The position numbers and the translations under genes were made by a program. DNA of 33,184 bases from contig JALWFE010000072.1 in NCBI GenBank assembly GCA_027039975.1, positions 1-33,184 on the forward strand, written 5' to 3'. Positions 32,317 to 33,184 of the stretch are shown here, in pieces. The notes below the pieces were generated by a model. It searched no databases. It saw nothing but the letters and a program-made list of their open reading frames with translations, and was not told the origin of the DNA. The DNA comes from Flavobacteriales bacterium (GTDB lineage Bacteria; Bacteroidota; Bacteroidia; Flavobacteriales; Flavobacteriaceae). Position 1 is the first letter of the stretch, and the number at the start of each line of letters is the position of its first letter.

Positions 32317-32324
32317 CAAAGATA
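32317..32324 (-). promoter_or_regulatory. -7 promoter element of mntA-hepT
   Basis: Minus strand TATCTTTG, a perfect TAnnTTTG. The mntA ATG (32310-32312) begins five bases downstream, which would place the start codon at or next to the transcription start. Confidence 0.5.
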
Positions 32325-32359
32325 CGGATTTTTTTAATTGGTTAATTGGCGATTTTTTG

Positions 32360-32511
32360 AGTGGAAAGTGGAAAGCGATAAAGTGGAAAGTGCCTAGTGG
32401 AAAAGGGAAAGGGCGGAGGGTTGTCATTTCTAACGAACGACTAAGGAGTGAGGAGTGAGGAGAAATCTAGATTCCTCGTTGCTCCCTGCGGTTACTCTGT
32501 CGGAATGACAA
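32360..32511. repeat. GTGGAAAG repeats followed by a TTGTCATT-ended repeat
   Basis: 32360-32410 has the GTGGAAAGTGGAAAGCGATA word set also seen at 31402-31428 and 29943-29976. 32421-32511 begins TTGTCATTTC and ends TCGGAATGACAA, inverted ends like those of 23744-23849, with GAAATCTAGATTCC inside. Direct AGGAGTG repeats lie at 32444-32461. Confidence 0.55.
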
Positions 32512-32617
32512 GTGCTTCGTTGAGGTCTTTGTATTTTTATGATTGTTTGTTGTTCCTGATTCGTATTGTGATGCAAATACACGACCGAGCGATTCGAAAA
32601 TATGTCCACCGCCCGCA

Positions 32618-32917
32618 ATGAAATGTTACACCGGAGATTGGCCAGAGGGTTCAACTGCTCATCCTGAGGGAGGAAAGGTAGGGTATACGACTATTGCAGG
32701 TACTCCAACTGTTGCTTCCCATATTTGGTCAGGACATAGAAGAAATATCCTATATCTCTCTACAGAACCTATTTATATAATAGAAGGAGCTCGTGAGATT
32801 GATTGTTCTGCTCCAAATTGTAATCTTTATGCTGAAGACGAATGTCAAGGTTCTGCTATTTGTTGTGCAGATGGAACATGTCAAACTAATTGTAATTCAA
32901 ACGGAGGAGTTCTGTAG
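32618..32917 (+). CDS. Cys-rich small protein or 3' gene fragment, unrecognised
   Basis: 99 residues from the ATG at 32618; the frame is open upstream to a TTG at 32543, but that part overlaps a dispersed repeat (about 32530-32570), so its 25 extra residues are doubtful. The N-terminal half is mixed (GDWPEGSTAHPEGGKVGY, TVASHIWSGHRRNILYLS). The last third holds seven of eight cysteines with spacing C-x4-C-x7-C-x5-CC-x4-C-x3-C, close to a cystine-knot layout. No signal peptide, so either the true 5' end was lost when repeats moved in, or the frame is not translated alone. Codon choice (AGG/GGA, few CGN) differs from its neighbours, suggesting foreign origin. A solid terminator follows. Confidence 0.5.
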   Translation: MKCYTGDWPEGSTAHPEGGKVGYTTIAGTPTVASHIWSGHRRNILYLSTEPIYIIEGAREIDCSAPNCNLYAEDECQGSAICCADGTCQTNCNSNGGVL

Positions 32918-32942
32918 AAAGTAAAATAAATTTACATTGGAT

Positions 32943-32972
32943 AAAAAACAAACTCATTTGAGTTTGTTTTTT
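32943..32972 (+). terminator. Rho-independent terminator after the Cys-rich frame
   Basis: A perfect stem CAAACTC (49-55) / GAGTTTG (60-66) extended by A6/T6, loop ATTT, then TTTTTT. It starts 26 bases after the stop at 32917, which supports that frame being the end of a real gene. Confidence 0.8.
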
Positions 32973-32981
32973 CTTAAAGGG

Positions 32982-33005
32982 TAGCGAGTGTATACACATT
33001 CGCTA
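32982..33005. repeat. Hairpin around a TGTATACA core
   Basis: TAGCGA (32982-32987) pairs with TCGCTA (33000-33005), with TGTATACA in the centre and a small bulge. Next to it, GGATTCCCGCTTTCGCGAG and an AGAAAAATG/CATTTTTCT stem (to about 33050) form another repeat-like hairpin. Confidence 0.5.
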
Positions 33006-33057
33006 TTCTTGGATTCCCGCTTTCGCGAGAAAAATGCTCTACATTTTTCTTGTCATT

Positions 33058-33184
33058 CAGCCCTAGTTTTCCCTAAACCTTGAAAGACCACAAGAAAAAC
33101 AACACCTTACATACGCTCTCACACAACACAATTCGGTTCTAAAAAACGAGGGAAGGGTAAAATCCAGCCCTAGTTTTCCCTAAA
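33058..33184. repeat. 20-base direct repeat at the window end
   Basis: CAGCCCTAGTTTTCCCTAAA occurs at 33058-33077 and again at 33165-33184, 107 bases apart; the window stops on the last base of the second copy. The sequence between is unlike the other repeats here and holds no gene. AGCCCTAGTTT also occurs once at 192-202, beside the transposase end. It may be the start of an insertion element or tandem repeat that breaks the assembly. Confidence 0.65.

Noticed and set aside
32430-32654. A 74-codon minus-strand frame overlapping the start of the Cys-rich frame
   Set aside because: It runs through the TTGTCATT-ended repeat and the tandem-repeat fragment, and lacks any recognisable feature.

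Overview
The window is AT-rich DNA from a member of the phylum Bacteroidota, most likely a flavobacterium-like lineage. The clues are a type IX secretion sorting domain on a 1263-residue exported protein, a GldH gliding lipoprotein, the ricT-gldH-PBP1A gene order, a DUF3127 protein, and repeated matches to the Bacteroidota -7 promoter element TAnnTTTG (usually TATCTTTG) ahead of genes. No tRNA, rRNA or CRISPR array was seen.

Layout. 1-165 is the 3' end of a transposase running in from outside. 447-1937 (-) is an NhaC-type Na+/H+ antiporter. 2220-3426 (+) holds a Xer-type recombinase and a short hibernation factor. 3556-4863 (-) holds a small OB-like DUF3127 protein and a polytopic membrane protein. 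5048-9170 (+) is a compact ricT-gldH-mrcA operon tied to the cell envelope. 9310-11306 (-) is an overlapping glycosyltransferase/flippase-like pair, divergent from ruvC (11443-11997). 12047-13072 (-) is an unrecognised exported protein. tyrS and pyk form a minus-strand pair (13318-16084). 16543-21081 (+) has a DUF3352/MORN-like protein, folA, a deleted recX copy, and the intact recX about 1.3 kb further on, with an outer-membrane-type protein on the other strand between the copies. 21092-23554 (-) is a two-gene unit: a YbjN-like protein and a cytoplasmic trypsin-like protease with zinc ribbon, YbjN-like and SHOCT segments. 23891-27682 (-) is a large T9SS-exported hydrolase and 27999-29873 (-) is mnmG.

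From about 29.9 kb the window becomes accessory. It holds two toxin-antitoxin modules (ParE-like with its antitoxin; MntA/HepT with a one-base frameshift in hepT), a Cys-rich orphan reading frame, and gaps packed with several families of short dispersed repeats. One palindromic family keeps its flanks and changes its inner stem with pairing preserved. The window ends on the second copy of a 20-base direct repeat, and begins inside a transposase gene, so both ends may be repeat-limited contig ends.

The observations I would follow up first are the protease/YbjN-like pair, the recX duplication with its intervening segment, the covarying palindromic repeats, the hepT frameshift, and the Cys-rich knottin-like frame at the right end. 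All names come from reading motifs by eye; no database search was run.
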